A stretch of 52,312 bases of DNA from an uncultured Oscillospiraceae bacterium (GCA_910587135.1 CAJULF010000010.1:1-52312); one strand, 5' to 3'; shown: positions 1 through 9,497, numbered from the stretch's first letter. Notes: generated by a model from the sequence alone, not told the origin. Made by a program: numbers and translations.

Positions 1-77
1 GCTTGTTTTTTGTGTTTTGAGTGTCAAATTTTCGCGTTTTGCGTGTCAGACAACATTATCTCGGCTCGGAAATAAAT

Positions 78-221
78 ATGCGCCAAAACACCATAGACGT
101 GACCTTTGACGAAGCCTGCTCCGAGGAACAGCGCGCGGCGATCAAGGAATACGCCGCAGACAAGCCCGTCACAGTCGGATACGCCCCGAAGCCGTATCCG
201 GAGCTGCAATCGGCTGTATAG
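78..221 (+). CDS. possible 47-aa small ORF at window edge
   Basis: A short open frame starts at ATG 78 and ends at the TAG at 219-221. An in-frame TGA at 18-20 means it is not the tail of a longer gene entering the window, although a GTG start at 21 is also possible. The product is hydrophilic and matches no family I recognise. There is no clear ribosome binding site before either start. The stop lies directly before a strong terminator hairpin, which mildly supports a real gene end here. It could equally be a chance ORF in the region downstream of the transketolase genes. Confidence 0.25.
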   Translation: MRQNTIDVTFDEACSEEQRAAIKEYAADKPVTVGYAPKPYPELQSAV

Positions 222-222
222 T

Positions 223-258
223 AATCTCCCTCCCCGATGCGTGGGAGGGAGATTTTAT
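223..258. terminator. bidirectional rho-independent terminator
   Basis: AATCTCCCTCC (223-233) pairs with GGGAGGGAGATT (243-254) around a 9-nt loop, with T-rich sequence on the plus side and A/T on the other. It lies between the small plus-strand ORF and the end of the minus-strand transketolase operon, so it probably serves both. Confidence 0.75.
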
Positions 259-271
259 ATTTTGCGGTATC

Positions 272-1207
272 TTACTTCCCGACCGCCGCCTTAGTCACAG
301 CAACGATATTCTCCGCGCAAAGCCCGAATTCCTTAAGCAGCGCAGGCGCGGGACCCGAGTGACCGAACACGTCCTTCACACCTATCTTGATAACGGGCAC
401 GGGGCATTCCTCCGTAACCACGTCAGCCACCGCCGAGCCAAGTCCGCCAATAACGCTGTGCTCCTCCACGGTAACTATCTTGCCCGTTTCCTTAGCCGCT
501 TTTATAATGATATCGCGGTCAATGGGCTTTATGGTGTGTATATTTATAACACGGGCGTCCACACCCTGCTCCGTGAGAGCCTTAGCCGCCTCCAGAGCCT
601 CGGAAACCATAAGGCCCGTCGCGATAATTGTGATATCCTTGCCGTCCTTAAGCTGAACGCCCTTTCCTACCTCAAACTTATAGGTAGCGGGGTCGTTGAA
701 AATGGGCGCGGCAAGCCTGCCGAAGCGCATATAGGTAGGACCGACATAGTCCGCCATAGCCAGCACAGCCGCCTTTGCCTCGGTGTCGTCAGCGGGATTT
801 ATAACCGTCATTCCGGGGATAGTCCTCATAAGGGCTATATCCTCGTTGCACTGGTGGGAAGCGCCGTCCTCTCCCACGGAAATACCCGCATGAGTTGCGC
901 CTATTTTTACGTTGAGATGGGGATATCCTATCGAGTTGCGGACTATCTCAAAAGCTCTTCCCGCCGCAAACATCGCAAAGGAGCTTGCGAAAACCAGCTT
1001 GCCCGTTGTGGCGATACCTGCCGCAACGCCCATCATGTTTGCCTCGGCAATGCCGCAGTCGTAGTGCTTTTCGGGAAATTCCTTCTTAAATGTGCCTGTT
1101 TTTGTGGCAGCCGCAAGGTCGGCGTCCAGCACGATAAGATCGGGGCGCTTTTCCGCCAGCATAACCAGCGCTTCGCCGTAGCTGTCACGAGTTGCTTTCT
1201 TTTCCAT
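272..1207 (-). CDS. transketolase, C-terminal subunit
   Basis: A 311-aa protein matching the pyrimidine-binding and C-terminal domains of transketolase. With the N-terminal subunit encoded just upstream it would form the thiamine-diphosphate enzyme that moves two-carbon ketol units between sugar phosphates in the non-oxidative pentose phosphate pathway. Visible family features are the N-terminal RDSYGEAL segment, the YDCGIAEANMMGVAAGIA stretch containing the Glu that activates the cofactor, and GEDGASHQ with the conserved His region. The ATG at 1207 follows the upstream subunit after 24 bases. Two-gene transketolases are common in Clostridia and archaea. It ends at a strong terminator. Confidence 0.93.
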   Translation of the reverse strand: MEKKATRDSYGEALVMLAEKRPDLIVLDADLAAATKTGTFKKEFPEKHYDCGIAEANMMGVAAGIATTGKLVFASSFAMFAAGRAFEIVRNSIGYPHLNVKIGATHAGISVGEDGASHQCNEDIALMRTIPGMTVINPADDTEAKAAVLAMADYVGPTYMRFGRLAAPIFNDPATYKFEVGKGVQLKDGKDITIIATGLMVSEALEAAKALTEQGVDARVINIHTIKPIDRDIIIKAAKETGKIVTVEEHSVIGGLGSAVADVVTEECPVPVIKIGVKDVFGHSGPAPALLKEFGLCAENIVAVTKAAVGK

Positions 1208-1231
1208 ATTATTCTATCCTTTCGGTGTGTA

Positions 1232-2074
1232 TTATTTTTCAAGCTCCGCGAGATGAGCCTTAAGTTCCTCCATCGCCTTAGCGTATTCCTCATCGTTGGG
1301 AGCTTTCCCATGCCAGCCAACCTGGTTTTCCATAAAGGAAACTCCCTTACCCTTTGTGGAGCGCTGAATAATAACGGTAGGCTTGCCCGTAACAGTCTCA
1401 GCCTCGTTGAACGCCTTTTCGATCTCGTTGAAATCATGCCCGTTGATATTTATGACATGCCAGCCGAACGCCTCGAACTTCTGATCTATGGGGTATGGGG
1501 ACATTACGTCGGAAATTTTTCCGTCGATCTGCAGACCGTTGTTGTCCACCACAGCCACAAGATTATCCAGCTTGTAGTGCGCCGCGAACATGGCAGCCTC
1601 CCAAACCTGACCCTCCTGTATCTCGCCGTCGCCGAGGATCGCGTAGACCTTGTAGATATCGCAGGATATCTTCCCCGAAAGCGCCATACCGCACGCCGCT
1701 GAAATACCCTGACCCAGCGAGCCGGTGCTCATATCCACGCCGGGGACTTTACCCATAGCGGGGTGACCCTGAAGCCGCGAGCCCTGCTTGCGGAGCGTTT
1801 TCAGCTCCTCCACGGGGAAAAATCCCCTCTGCGCCAGCACGGAGTAAAGCGCGGGCGCGGTGTGCCCCTTAGACAGCACCAGTCTGTCGCGGGAGGGCAT
1901 ATCGGGCTCGTTGGGGTCAACGTGCATACGGTGCATATAGAGGTATGTCAGCGTATCCGCAACGGAAAGCGAACCTCCCGGGTGACCCGCCTTGGCGTTG
2001 TAAACACCCTCGATAACGCCCATTCTGACCTTTGTCGCAGCTATTTCAAGCTGCTTTTTCAGTTTTTCGTCCAT
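1232..2074 (-). CDS. transketolase, N-terminal (TPP-binding) subunit
   Basis: A 280-aa protein covering the diphosphate-binding half of transketolase. GHPGGSLSVADTLTYLY lies near residues 27-43. The thiamine-diphosphate/Mg motif starts GDGEIQEGQVWEAA near residue 149 and ends with the usual VDNN. The start at 2074 is preceded by GAAAGGAGCGG. It is the first gene of a two-gene operon with the C-terminal subunit. One polypeptide lacks the pyrimidine domain, so activity needs the partner. Nothing in the sequence suggests decay. Confidence 0.93.
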   Translation of the reverse strand: MDEKLKKQLEIAATKVRMGVIEGVYNAKAGHPGGSLSVADTLTYLYMHRMHVDPNEPDMPSRDRLVLSKGHTAPALYSVLAQRGFFPVEELKTLRKQGSRLQGHPAMGKVPGVDMSTGSLGQGISAACGMALSGKISCDIYKVYAILGDGEIQEGQVWEAAMFAAHYKLDNLVAVVDNNGLQIDGKISDVMSPYPIDQKFEAFGWHVININGHDFNEIEKAFNEAETVTGKPTVIIQRSTKGKGVSFMENQVGWHGKAPNDEEYAKAMEELKAHLAELEK

Positions 2075-2215
2075 AAAGAACCGCTCCTTTCAGATATAAG
2101 AGGTCGGAGATAAGAAACAACTCCGCTCTCAATTATTTTCTGTTATTAAGCGGAACTGCAGCGATATCCGCCGCGCGTCCGCACAAAACACTTTTGGATT
2201 TTCCATGAAAGCAGC

Positions 2216-2725
2216 CTACACCCCTCCGCTCTCATCTATGATAGCCTTAATTTCATTAACTACCCGCTCAACGCTCTTGTTGTCCGTATTGATAACATGA
2301 TCTCCCTCGATCGGCTTAACATGGAGCCATTCAAAGGAGCACTCGTTCCCGTCGCCGCGCTTTCCGTGGCGTTCAAGCAGCGTTTTCTCCGAGCAGGTCA
2401 GAGTAAATCCCAAAACGGAATAGCCCTCTGCCGCAATATCCCTCAAAACATTCGCGCGGATATCCTCATACAGTACCACCACTGACGAAAAGAACACATA
2501 TTCAAACCCCGACTCAAGGTAATTTGACAGTGCAAAGGACATGGTTTTGTCGCCGTTGCGCAGCCGCCTGTCATCAAGCGAAAAGGGATTGACGCACCAC
2601 GCCCAGTCCCCGTCAAAAAACGCGCTGTTTTGATATTCGGTATACAGCCTGTCCGTAACGGTGGTTTTCCCCACACAGGGCGAGCCTGTTATGATTATCA
2701 GCCTTTGCCGCAAATTATCGGACAT
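2216..2725 (-). CDS. P-loop AAA family ATPase / small nucleotide kinase-like protein
   Basis: A 169-aa protein with a Walker A motif at the N-terminus (ITGSPCVGKTT, about residues 12-22) and an otherwise kinase-like layout: a short beta-alpha-beta core and a Cys/Arg-rich middle (SEKTLLERHGKRGDG) that could act as a lid. It resembles predicted nucleoside or shikimate kinase-like P-loop proteins of Firmicutes whose substrates are unknown. The start at 2725 has a strong site, AAGGGGGTG. It is followed on the same strand by the transketolase genes after a gap of about 140 bases. The specific substrate cannot be read from the sequence. Confidence 0.7.
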   Translation of the reverse strand: MSDNLRQRLIIITGSPCVGKTTVTDRLYTEYQNSAFFDGDWAWCVNPFSLDDRRLRNGDKTMSFALSNYLESGFEYVFFSSVVVLYEDIRANVLRDIAAEGYSVLGFTLTCSEKTLLERHGKRGDGNECSFEWLHVKPIEGDHVINTDNKSVERVVNEIKAIIDESGGV

Positions 2726-2761
2726 TTTTTCACCCCCTTACGCTTGGTAGCTCATGCTTTG

Positions 2762-3385
2762 CTATTTTGTACATCTCCACCCCGCGGATTCGGGGTACTG
2801 CTTGCCGGAGAAACTTGTGTCTATTCCCCATGCCGCAGCCATCTGCAGAACGTGCTCCTCATCGGCGAACTCCGCTGTTTCCCAATCGTCATCTGTGCTT
2901 TGAATCAGCCCGTCCAGCCCCAGAGCCTTTTCCTCCGCGGTGATTTCCCCTTCGTTAAGCAAGATTTCACCCATATCGCCGCACCAGCAGTAGCCCCGTA
3001 TCATCTTGCCGTTCACATACTTCACCCACGCGGCATATTCCACAACACGGTGGGAAGAGAAATACTGCACCTCGGTAAACCGCTGCCCGATATCGTTCAG
3101 ACCTTCGATATCCTCGGTTATGATATCATCGCCGTAATTTATCACCAGAACATACCCGTCCAACACGGGCGATACGAAAACTCCCGACTCTAACCCATTT
3201 TCCCAGTTTGAGGGAACGGGATTTTTCAGCCCCAGCGCCCCCATAACGTCCTCGGGAGAATCGCTTTTAACACAAAGCCAGCTTGTCTTGTAACCGAACG
3301 GCACAGGCATATCGGGTACGGCTTTTCCTGCGCCCTGCTCCGATTCCCGCTCTTTACCGCCGAATAAATCATCGAGAAATCCCAT
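2762..3385 (-). CDS. conserved hypothetical protein (MGFLDDLFGG type)
   Basis: A 207-aa cytoplasmic protein with no signal peptide or membrane segment. It opens with a short amphipathic MGFLDDLFGG helix, followed by a charged linker and an alpha/beta domain rich in Trp and acidic residues. I chose the ATG at 3385 because GAGGGG lies seven bases before it; the in-frame ATG at 3403 has a poorer site. Similar proteins occur next to small kinases and toxin-immunity-like genes in gut Firmicutes and Bacteroidetes, but I know of no assigned function. The C-terminal third (AAAWGIDTSF) looks like the most conserved part. Confidence 0.65.
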   Translation of the reverse strand: MGFLDDLFGGKERESEQGAGKAVPDMPVPFGYKTSWLCVKSDSPEDVMGALGLKNPVPSNWENGLESGVFVSPVLDGYVLVINYGDDIITEDIEGLNDIGQRFTEVQYFSSHRVVEYAAWVKYVNGKMIRGYCWCGDMGEILLNEGEITAEEKALGLDGLIQSTDDDWETAEFADEEHVLQMAAAWGIDTSFSGKQYPESAGWRCTK

Positions 3386-3431
3386 AGTAAACCCCTCATC
3401 CATGCCGAAGCCGCACCAAATCTGTCAGCGG

Positions 3432-4235
3432 CTACAAACGCTCGATATATCCGATTATTTCCGCAATAGCCCCGCTGTTGTTGTCGCACACTATCAGGTC
3501 GGCTGCGGTCTTTACCTCGGTCCGGGCGCTGTCCACAGCGACTCCGAGGTCCGCAAAGCGTATCATAGCCTCATCGTTCATAAAATCCCCCGCGGCAACG
3601 GAAAACCTGTCCCCGCAGTCAAGATATTTTATCAGCTCCCGAAATCCCGCCGATTTATCCACGCCCTTCGGAAGGCACTCATAATAAGTGGGAGCCGAGC
3701 GCACCCATTGTGCTTCTTTCATATCGCTTTCGGAAACGTACTTTTCGATTATATCAATATTTTCGGGAGTATCCGCCAGCAGCACCTTGAGCCAGCCCTC
3801 GCGCGGAAGCTCCCAAAGCAGGCACTCAACAGGGGTCACATTTTCCAGAGCGAGATGCTCCCGCTCGGTTTTATTCATATAGGGAACATATATGGAGTGC
3901 TCGTGCAGCACCTCGATACCTATATGCGGAAACTCGTCTCCGAGCCGCTTTATGTAGTCCAGCGCGTGCTTGCCTATCTCGCAGCGCCACACAAATCGGT
4001 CCTCTTTAAAATCGAACACCGCCGCGCCGTTAAACAGCACCGCGGGAATATCCAGCCCCAGCTTCTCCGCCACGGGACGCGCCATGGAATACCCTCTGCC
4101 CGTAGCCACCGAAAACAGCCCGCCGCCCTCTCTGAAGCGCCTTATAGCCTCCATATCCCGCGGCAGAATGCGCTTGTCATCCGTCAGCAGCGTACCGTCA
4201 AGGTCGGTCATTATAATTACCTTACTGAAATCCAT
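3432..4235 (-). CDS. Cof-type HAD-IIB family phosphatase
   Basis: A 267-aa haloacid dehalogenase-superfamily hydrolase. Motif I is DLDGT (residues 11-15, first Asp the nucleophile). Motif II is in SVATGRG near residue 42. The motif III Lys is in VDKSAG, and motif IV is AAGDFMND with the Mg-binding acidic residues. The long insert between motifs II and III is the C2 cap of the Cof/YidA group, which dephosphorylates sugar phosphates, flavin or nucleotide intermediates. The substrate cannot be deduced. GAAAGGAG lies about 13 bases before ATG 4235. All catalytic residues appear intact. Confidence 0.88.
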   Translation of the reverse strand: MDFSKVIIMTDLDGTLLTDDKRILPRDMEAIRRFREGGGLFSVATGRGYSMARPVAEKLGLDIPAVLFNGAAVFDFKEDRFVWRCEIGKHALDYIKRLGDEFPHIGIEVLHEHSIYVPYMNKTEREHLALENVTPVECLLWELPREGWLKVLLADTPENIDIIEKYVSESDMKEAQWVRSAPTYYECLPKGVDKSAGFRELIKYLDCGDRFSVAAGDFMNDEAMIRFADLGVAVDSARTEVKTAADLIVCDNNSGAIAEIIGYIERL

Positions 4236-4332
4236 GTGGAGCTACACACTCCTTTCAAATATAAATTATACCGCAAACCGCAGCCCAAAGAACGATTTAT
4301 CCTCTTTTCCGATAATCGAAGATTTACCGAGC

Positions 4333-4965
4333 CTATATCGGTTTAATCGGATGACGGATAACGGTTTTTCGCTTTTCGGGCACCGTCTTTCGCGGATCGG
4401 AAAGATAAATCTCATGGTGCAGGCGTGATTCCGATAAATCATTCCGATAACCGTTCTCTTTCAGGAAGCTGTCCATTAAAGCAACGGACTCCGGTTCACT
4501 GTCATAAGAACCAATGTGCATGATCTGAACACATAAACCTTCATCAAGCGTTAAAAATTCTGCCGGAGAGCAATCTGTCTTTTTCTTCCTGCCCGCCTCT
4601 TGCACAGCCCATTCAAAATCTGCCCTTGTAACAAAATCAGGCAACCGAATGAGTGATATCCAGTTAAAACCTGATTTATCGGAGTAATCCACGCCGTTTA
4701 CACTGTTTTGCCACCAGAATCCTTCCAGCGGAGGAACTACATACTCAAAAAAGCCTTTTATCTTGTAATCGCTCTTACAGCTCATCTTAATCGTGTATGA
4801 AACACCGTAAAGTATTCCAATCGCCCGTTGATAGGCTCCGTCCTCTTGATTGGGGTCGCCCGTGCCACGCACAGCAACATAGTTCATGCGCGGTATGTCA
4901 ACAATTTCCGGCTTACTTTTGGGCATATAAAATTCTTTGCATTCTTTTTTGAAATCAAACGCCAT
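4333..4965 (-). CDS. GyrI-like small-molecule-binding domain protein
   Basis: A 210-aa protein of the GyrI-like/COG4832 type. It opens with MAFDFKKECKEFY and IPRMNYVAVRGTGDP, typical of this group, and continues as a two-module alpha/beta domain of the kind that binds hydrophobic or cationic ligands in BmrR and SbmC relatives. There is no DNA-binding domain, so it is a stand-alone binding or detoxification-type protein rather than a regulator. The ATG at 4965 is preferred to 4974 because AAAGGATGG precedes it at normal spacing. A second GyrI-like protein is encoded near 38.1 kb. Confidence 0.8.
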   Translation of the reverse strand: MAFDFKKECKEFYMPKSKPEIVDIPRMNYVAVRGTGDPNQEDGAYQRAIGILYGVSYTIKMSCKSDYKIKGFFEYVVPPLEGFWWQNSVNGVDYSDKSGFNWISLIRLPDFVTRADFEWAVQEAGRKKKTDCSPAEFLTLDEGLCVQIMHIGSYDSEPESVALMDSFLKENGYRNDLSESRLHHEIYLSDPRKTVPEKRKTVIRHPIKPI

Positions 4966-5016
4966 AGAAACCATCCTTTAAAATGCGAACGGATAACCGC
5001 CAAAATAATATATGAA

Positions 5017-5916
5017 CTATATTTTTTCAATACTCTTCAAAAACCGCTTGAAATACTCCGGAAGCTCGCTGTCAAACTCCATATACTCCCCTGTGCGCGG
5101 GTGGACAAATCCGATTTTTCTCGCGTGAAGGCACTGCCCCTCCAGCCACTTAGGCTTGCCGCTGCCGTACACCGCGTCCCCCGCAACGGGGTGACCGATA
5201 TACGCCATATGCACGCGGATCTGATGTGTCCGTCCCGTTTCCAGCCGCAGCCGCAGGTGAGTATACCCCGCATAATTGCGAAGCACATAATAGTGAGTGA
5301 CCGCCTCGCGGGAATTCTCCCTTGTCACGCACATTTTCTTGCGTTCCGTTTTGTGCCGCCCTATGGGAGCGTCCACCGTGCCGTCCTCCATGACCGCGCC
5401 GCACACGACCGTCTCGTATTCCCGCGTGAAGCTGTGCGCCTTTATCTGCTCCGACAGCCCGATATGAGCAAAGTCGTTTTTTGCCACGATAAGCAGTCCG
5501 CTGGTGTCCTTGTCTATCCTGTGAACTATTCCCGGTCGAATTTCCCCGTTTATCCCCGAAAGACTGCCGCCGCAGTGAAACATCAGCGCGTTCACCAAAG
5601 TGCCGCTGTAATGCCCCGCCGCAGGGTGAACCACCATTCCTTTGGGCTTGTTCACCACCAACAGGTCGCCGTCCTCGTAAATTATTTCCAAGAGAATATT
5701 TTCGGGGAGAATATCCGTGCTTTGCGGCTCGGGAAGCGTTATCTCAACCTCCGCACCCGCCCTCGGACAGTCCTTTTTGTCGGCGCAGCTGCCGTCCACC
5801 AGCACGCTCCCCTGCTCTATCAGCCGCGCAGCCGCGCTCCTCGAAAGCTCCGTGTTCTCCGAGATCAGCTTGTCCAGCCGCATACCGCCCGCGACGATAA
5901 ACTTAATTTTCTCCAT
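5017..5916 (-). CDS. rluD: 23S rRNA pseudouridine synthase, RluD/RluA family
   Basis: A 299-aa RluA-family pseudouridine synthase. An S4 domain (MRLDKLISE...) comes first, then the catalytic domain with HRIDKDTSGLLIVAK carrying the catalytic Asp, and the RTHQIRVH motif. It converts specific uridines in rRNA to pseudouridine. The open frame extends further upstream, but that extension runs antisense-like through lspA. The ATG at 5916 overlaps the end of lspA by 14 bases and fits the family length. lspA followed by rluD is the usual order in Firmicutes. The exact target uridine is not shown by sequence alone. Confidence 0.92.
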   Translation of the reverse strand: MEKIKFIVAGGMRLDKLISENTELSRSAAARLIEQGSVLVDGSCADKKDCPRAGAEVEITLPEPQSTDILPENILLEIIYEDGDLLVVNKPKGMVVHPAAGHYSGTLVNALMFHCGGSLSGINGEIRPGIVHRIDKDTSGLLIVAKNDFAHIGLSEQIKAHSFTREYETVVCGAVMEDGTVDAPIGRHKTERKKMCVTRENSREAVTHYYVLRNYAGYTHLRLRLETGRTHQIRVHMAYIGHPVAGDAVYGSGKPKWLEGQCLHARKIGFVHPRTGEYMEFDSELPEYFKRFLKSIEKI

Positions 5917-6442
5917 TTTCCGCCGCCGTTTCGGTATTTTCCTCTGATTTCCCCGCTTCGGCACGCTTTTTTCTTCTCTCCGCAATCTCGTCGCGCACCA
6001 GCAGCAGCAAAATAAGCGCCGCGCCGCAAACAGCGCAGATATCGGCAAAGTTGAACACGGCAAAATTGATTATCCTGAAATCTATAAAATCTATTACCAG
6101 TCCGTCATTGAATATTCTGTCGATAAGATTTCCCGCTCCGCCGCCTATAACCAAGGAAAACGCAATGATAAACGGCGTACGCTTTACTTTTTTGAAAAGC
6201 AGCAGCCCTATCATAGCCGCCAGCACTACCGAGGTCACGGCAATAAGCATGGCTGTCTGACCCTCAAACTTGCTGAAAGCCGCGCCGTCATTGGTATAAT
6301 AAGTTATATTGAGTATCTCCCTGTCGCCTATCTGAATGACGTGTATTGAGTCCTTCAGTTCCATATTCGATGTTACAAGCCACTTTGTAAGCCTGTCGAT
6401 ACCCACCAGCACCGCGGCGATCAATAACCCGATATACTGCAT
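5903..6442 (-). CDS. lspA: lipoprotein signal peptidase II
   Basis: A 179-aa integral membrane aspartyl protease that removes signal peptides from diacylglyceryl-modified prolipoproteins. Visible motifs are the N-terminal DRLTKW, YYTNDGAAFSKF, GNLIDRIFN with the first catalytic Asp region, and FNFADICAV with the second. Four membrane helices are evident. The charged tail after the last helix (ERRKKRAEAGK and beyond) is longer than in most LspA proteins. The start at 6442 has AAAAGAGGATTATA upstream. The 3' end overlaps rluD, suggesting translational coupling. Confidence 0.93.
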   Translation of the reverse strand: MQYIGLLIAAVLVGIDRLTKWLVTSNMELKDSIHVIQIGDREILNITYYTNDGAAFSKFEGQTAMLIAVTSVVLAAMIGLLLFKKVKRTPFIIAFSLVIGGGAGNLIDRIFNDGLVIDFIDFRIINFAVFNFADICAVCGAALILLLLVRDEIAERRKKRAEAGKSEENTETAAENGEN

Positions 6443-6646
6443 TATAATCCTCTTTTCGTTATAATAATATCCATAAGACCCGCTTGCGCAAACTCCGCGG
6501 ACGCTCCGTTTCCGCAATTTCTCGCGGAAAATTCCGGCGCGTCGGGAGCTTTACGATCCCCACGACTTTGCGCGGCTGCGGGTAAAAGCCGCCGAAAAGT
6601 CCACATTGAACCGCGCCAAAACTGTCAGCAGCCCGCCGTCAACTGA

Positions 6647-6677
6647 TTTCGGGGGAGGATAATCCCCTCCCCCGAAT
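6647..6677 (-). terminator. hairpin after ileS
   Basis: TTCGGGGGAGG and CCTCCCCCGAA arms form a very stable stem a few bases after the ileS stop. The following T-run is poor, so it may act as an attenuating or processing stem rather than a full terminator between ileS and lspA. Confidence 0.5.
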
Positions 6678-6683
6678 TGATAA

Positions 6684-9497
6684 TCAGCCCAGATTGAGCT
6701 TAACGACCTCCGCGCAGCGCTTGCAAAGCCGCGGATACGCGGCTTTGCTGCCCACGCTGTCCGCGTAAGCCCAGCAGCGCTCGCAGCATTCGCCCTCCGC
6801 ATGGGAAACGCTCACGGAAACCGTGCTGCCCTTATATTCGCCCTCGCCGCCGACGTGAACTTTGACCTTGCTTACGATACAAGCGGTAGCCAGATCGGAT
6901 TGCATCTCAACAAGGCTCGCGTCGTCGGTGTAGATATCCACTGCGGCGTCAAGCGGCTTACCGATGACCTTTTCAGCGCGCTTAAGCTCCAGCGCCGCCA
7001 GAACGTCGTCGCGAACCGCGTGTATCCTGCTCCACTTCTCCTCAAACTTGCCGTCAAGCTCCACGCCCGTCTTTTCGGGCATGAGATTAAACACGGCACT
7101 GCGCATATCGTCGCCGGATTTGTGCGGCATATACTGCCATATCTCGTCTGCCGTAAAGCTGAGTATAGGCGCTATCATTCTCACCAGCGCGTCAAGAATA
7201 ATGTACATCGTCGTCTGGACCGCTTTTCTCTCGGGCGCGTTCGCCGCGGAGCAGTAAAGCGTATCCTTCACGATATCCAGATAGAAGTTGGACATATCCA
7301 CCACGCAGAAGCTGATTATAGCGTGATAAGCGAGATAGTAGTCCATAGCCTCATAGGAAGCCTTTACCTTCTCTATAACGCCGTCCAGTTTAGCCAGCGC
7401 CCACCTGTCAAGCTCGCTGAGCTTATCGAGCGGAACCATCTCGGTATCGGGGTCGAAGCCCTTGCTGTCACCAAGATTTCCGAGGATATACCGCGCGGTG
7501 TTTCTTATTTTGCGGTAGCTCTCGGAAAGCTGCTTTAGCATATCCTTGGAAACGCGGATATCGTTGTGATAGTCCAGCGAAGCAACCCAAAGGCGCAGCA
7601 CGTCCGCGCCGAAATCCTTGATGATTTCTTCTGGGAAAATCTGGTTTCCGAGCGACTTGTGCATCTGCCGACCCTGACCGTCAACCACCCAGCCGTGGGT
7701 GCAAACCGCCTTATAGGGCGCTCTGCCCGTAGTCGCAACGGAGGTGAGCAGCGATGACTGGAACCAGCCTCTGTACTGGTCGCAGCCCTCGAGATACATA
7801 TCCGCGGGCCAGCTCAGCTCAGGACGCTCCTTAAGCACCGCCGCGTGAGAGCAGCCGCTGTCGAACCACACATCAAAAATATCCATCTCCTTGCGGAATT
7901 TTCCGCAGCCGCATTCGCACTTAACCTCCGCGGGAATAAACTCGGAGGGATCTTTTATATACCATGAATCGGAGCTTTCCGCGCGGAACATATCCGATAT
8001 CGCCTTTATCGTAGTATCGTTGATAACGGGCTTTCCGCAGTCCTCGCAGTAAAGCATGGGAATAGGCACGCCCCATCTTCTCTGGCGGGAAATGCACCAG
8101 TCGCTGCGCATATTGACCATGTTCTTAATGCGCTCCTCGCCCCATTCGGGAATCCACTTCACCTGCTCGATAGCCTTTATGGTTTCGGGCTTGAACATAT
8201 CCACATTGCAGAACCACTGATCGGTCGCGCGGTAGATTATAGGCTCGTGGCAGCGCCAGCAGTGGGGATAGGGGTGAACTATCTTCTGCATTGCAAGCAG
8301 AGTATTATCGTCTTCCAGCCGCTGAGCGATAGCCTTGTTGGCGTCGGCGGTCTTAAGTCCCGCGAAAGGACCTGCCTCCTCGGTAAGTATACCCTTTTCG
8401 TTTACGGGCACGATTATCTCAAACATACCCTTATACTTCATGCAGACCTCAAAGTCCTCAACACCAAAACCGGGGGCGGTGTGAACGCAGCCTGTACCGC
8501 TTTCAAGCGTTACATGGTCGCCGACTATGATCGGGGCTTTTCTGTCAAGGAACGGGTGATGAGCCTCAATAAGGTCAAGCTCGCTGCCCTTGAAGCTGCC
8601 CACGGTGCTGTAGCTCTTGATTCCGACGGCGCTCATCACGCCCTCAACAAGCTCCTCCGCCATCAGCAGATACTCGCCGTTGTGTTTGCTTTCAGCGTCC
8701 TCAACCTTAACAAAGGTATACTGATAATTCGGACCAAGGCATACGGCAAGATTTCCGGGCAGCGTCCAGGTGGTCGTTGTCCAGATAACAACATATGCCT
8801 TTGAGAGATCTATCCCCAGCCCGTCGAACTTACCCTTGGTATCGACCAGCGGAAACTTGACATAAATCGAATAGCAGGGATCGTCCTGATACTCTATTTC
8901 AGCCTCGGCGAGGGCGGTGTTGCAGTCCGCGCACCAGTAAACAGGCTTCAGACCCTTGTAGATATAGCCCTTCTTGACCATCTCGCCGAAAACCTCCACC
9001 TGCTTAGCCTCAAACGAGGGAGCAAGCGTGAGGTAGGGGTTATCGAAATCCCCCCAAACGCCGATGCGCTTGAACTGCCTTTTCTGGTCGTCCAGGCAGG
9101 AGAGCGCGAAGCTGCGGCAGCTCTTTCTCAGCTGCACGGGATCGACAGCGCCGCTGTCAACGCCGATCTGCTTAAGCGCCTTAAGCTCGATGGGAAGACC
9201 GTGGCAGTCCCACCCGGGAACATAATTCGCGTTATAACCCGTCATGCTCTTATACTTGACGATTATATCCTTTAAAATTTTATTAAGAGCCGTACCGAGA
9301 TGTATATCGCCGTTTGCATAGGGCGGTCCGTCATGAAAGGTATAGCTCGGTTTATCCTTATTTTTCTCCGCGAGCGCGTAGTAAAGGCGCTCCTTTTCCC
9401 ACTTCTCCAGCATTTCCGGTTCCCTTTTAGGTAGATTTCCGCGCATGGGAAATTCGGTCTGCGGTAGATTAAGTGTATTATTAAGATCCTCTGACAT
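6684..9497 (-). CDS. ileS: isoleucyl-tRNA synthetase
   Basis: A 937-aa class I aminoacyl-tRNA synthetase that charges tRNA-Ile and edits valine. The HIGH-type motif is in PPYANGDIHLGTALNK near residue 50. The KMSKS-type motif is HKSLGNQIFP. The editing-domain signature TWTLPGNLAVCLGP is present, and a C-terminal zinc-binding segment (CERCW...CKRC) closes the protein. Length is normal for bacterial IleS. The start at 9497 is preceded by CAGGAGGACAGAT. There is only a 28-base gap to the upstream 148-aa gene, so no T-box leader is present here, unlike many Firmicute ileS genes. Expression presumably depends on the divIVA-region promoter. Confidence 0.96.
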   Translation of the reverse strand: MSEDLNNTLNLPQTEFPMRGNLPKREPEMLEKWEKERLYYALAEKNKDKPSYTFHDGPPYANGDIHLGTALNKILKDIIVKYKSMTGYNANYVPGWDCHGLPIELKALKQIGVDSGAVDPVQLRKSCRSFALSCLDDQKRQFKRIGVWGDFDNPYLTLAPSFEAKQVEVFGEMVKKGYIYKGLKPVYWCADCNTALAEAEIEYQDDPCYSIYVKFPLVDTKGKFDGLGIDLSKAYVVIWTTTTWTLPGNLAVCLGPNYQYTFVKVEDAESKHNGEYLLMAEELVEGVMSAVGIKSYSTVGSFKGSELDLIEAHHPFLDRKAPIIVGDHVTLESGTGCVHTAPGFGVEDFEVCMKYKGMFEIIVPVNEKGILTEEAGPFAGLKTADANKAIAQRLEDDNTLLAMQKIVHPYPHCWRCHEPIIYRATDQWFCNVDMFKPETIKAIEQVKWIPEWGEERIKNMVNMRSDWCISRQRRWGVPIPMLYCEDCGKPVINDTTIKAISDMFRAESSDSWYIKDPSEFIPAEVKCECGCGKFRKEMDIFDVWFDSGCSHAAVLKERPELSWPADMYLEGCDQYRGWFQSSLLTSVATTGRAPYKAVCTHGWVVDGQGRQMHKSLGNQIFPEEIIKDFGADVLRLWVASLDYHNDIRVSKDMLKQLSESYRKIRNTARYILGNLGDSKGFDPDTEMVPLDKLSELDRWALAKLDGVIEKVKASYEAMDYYLAYHAIISFCVVDMSNFYLDIVKDTLYCSAANAPERKAVQTTMYIILDALVRMIAPILSFTADEIWQYMPHKSGDDMRSAVFNLMPEKTGVELDGKFEEKWSRIHAVRDDVLAALELKRAEKVIGKPLDAAVDIYTDDASLVEMQSDLATACIVSKVKVHVGGEGEYKGSTVSVSVSHAEGECCERCWAYADSVGSKAAYPRLCKRCAEVVKLNLG

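Noticed and set aside
359..1702. Long plus-strand open frame of 447 codons
   Set aside because: It runs antisense to both transketolase genes, has no ribosome binding site and no recognisable motif; the minus-strand proteins are clear.
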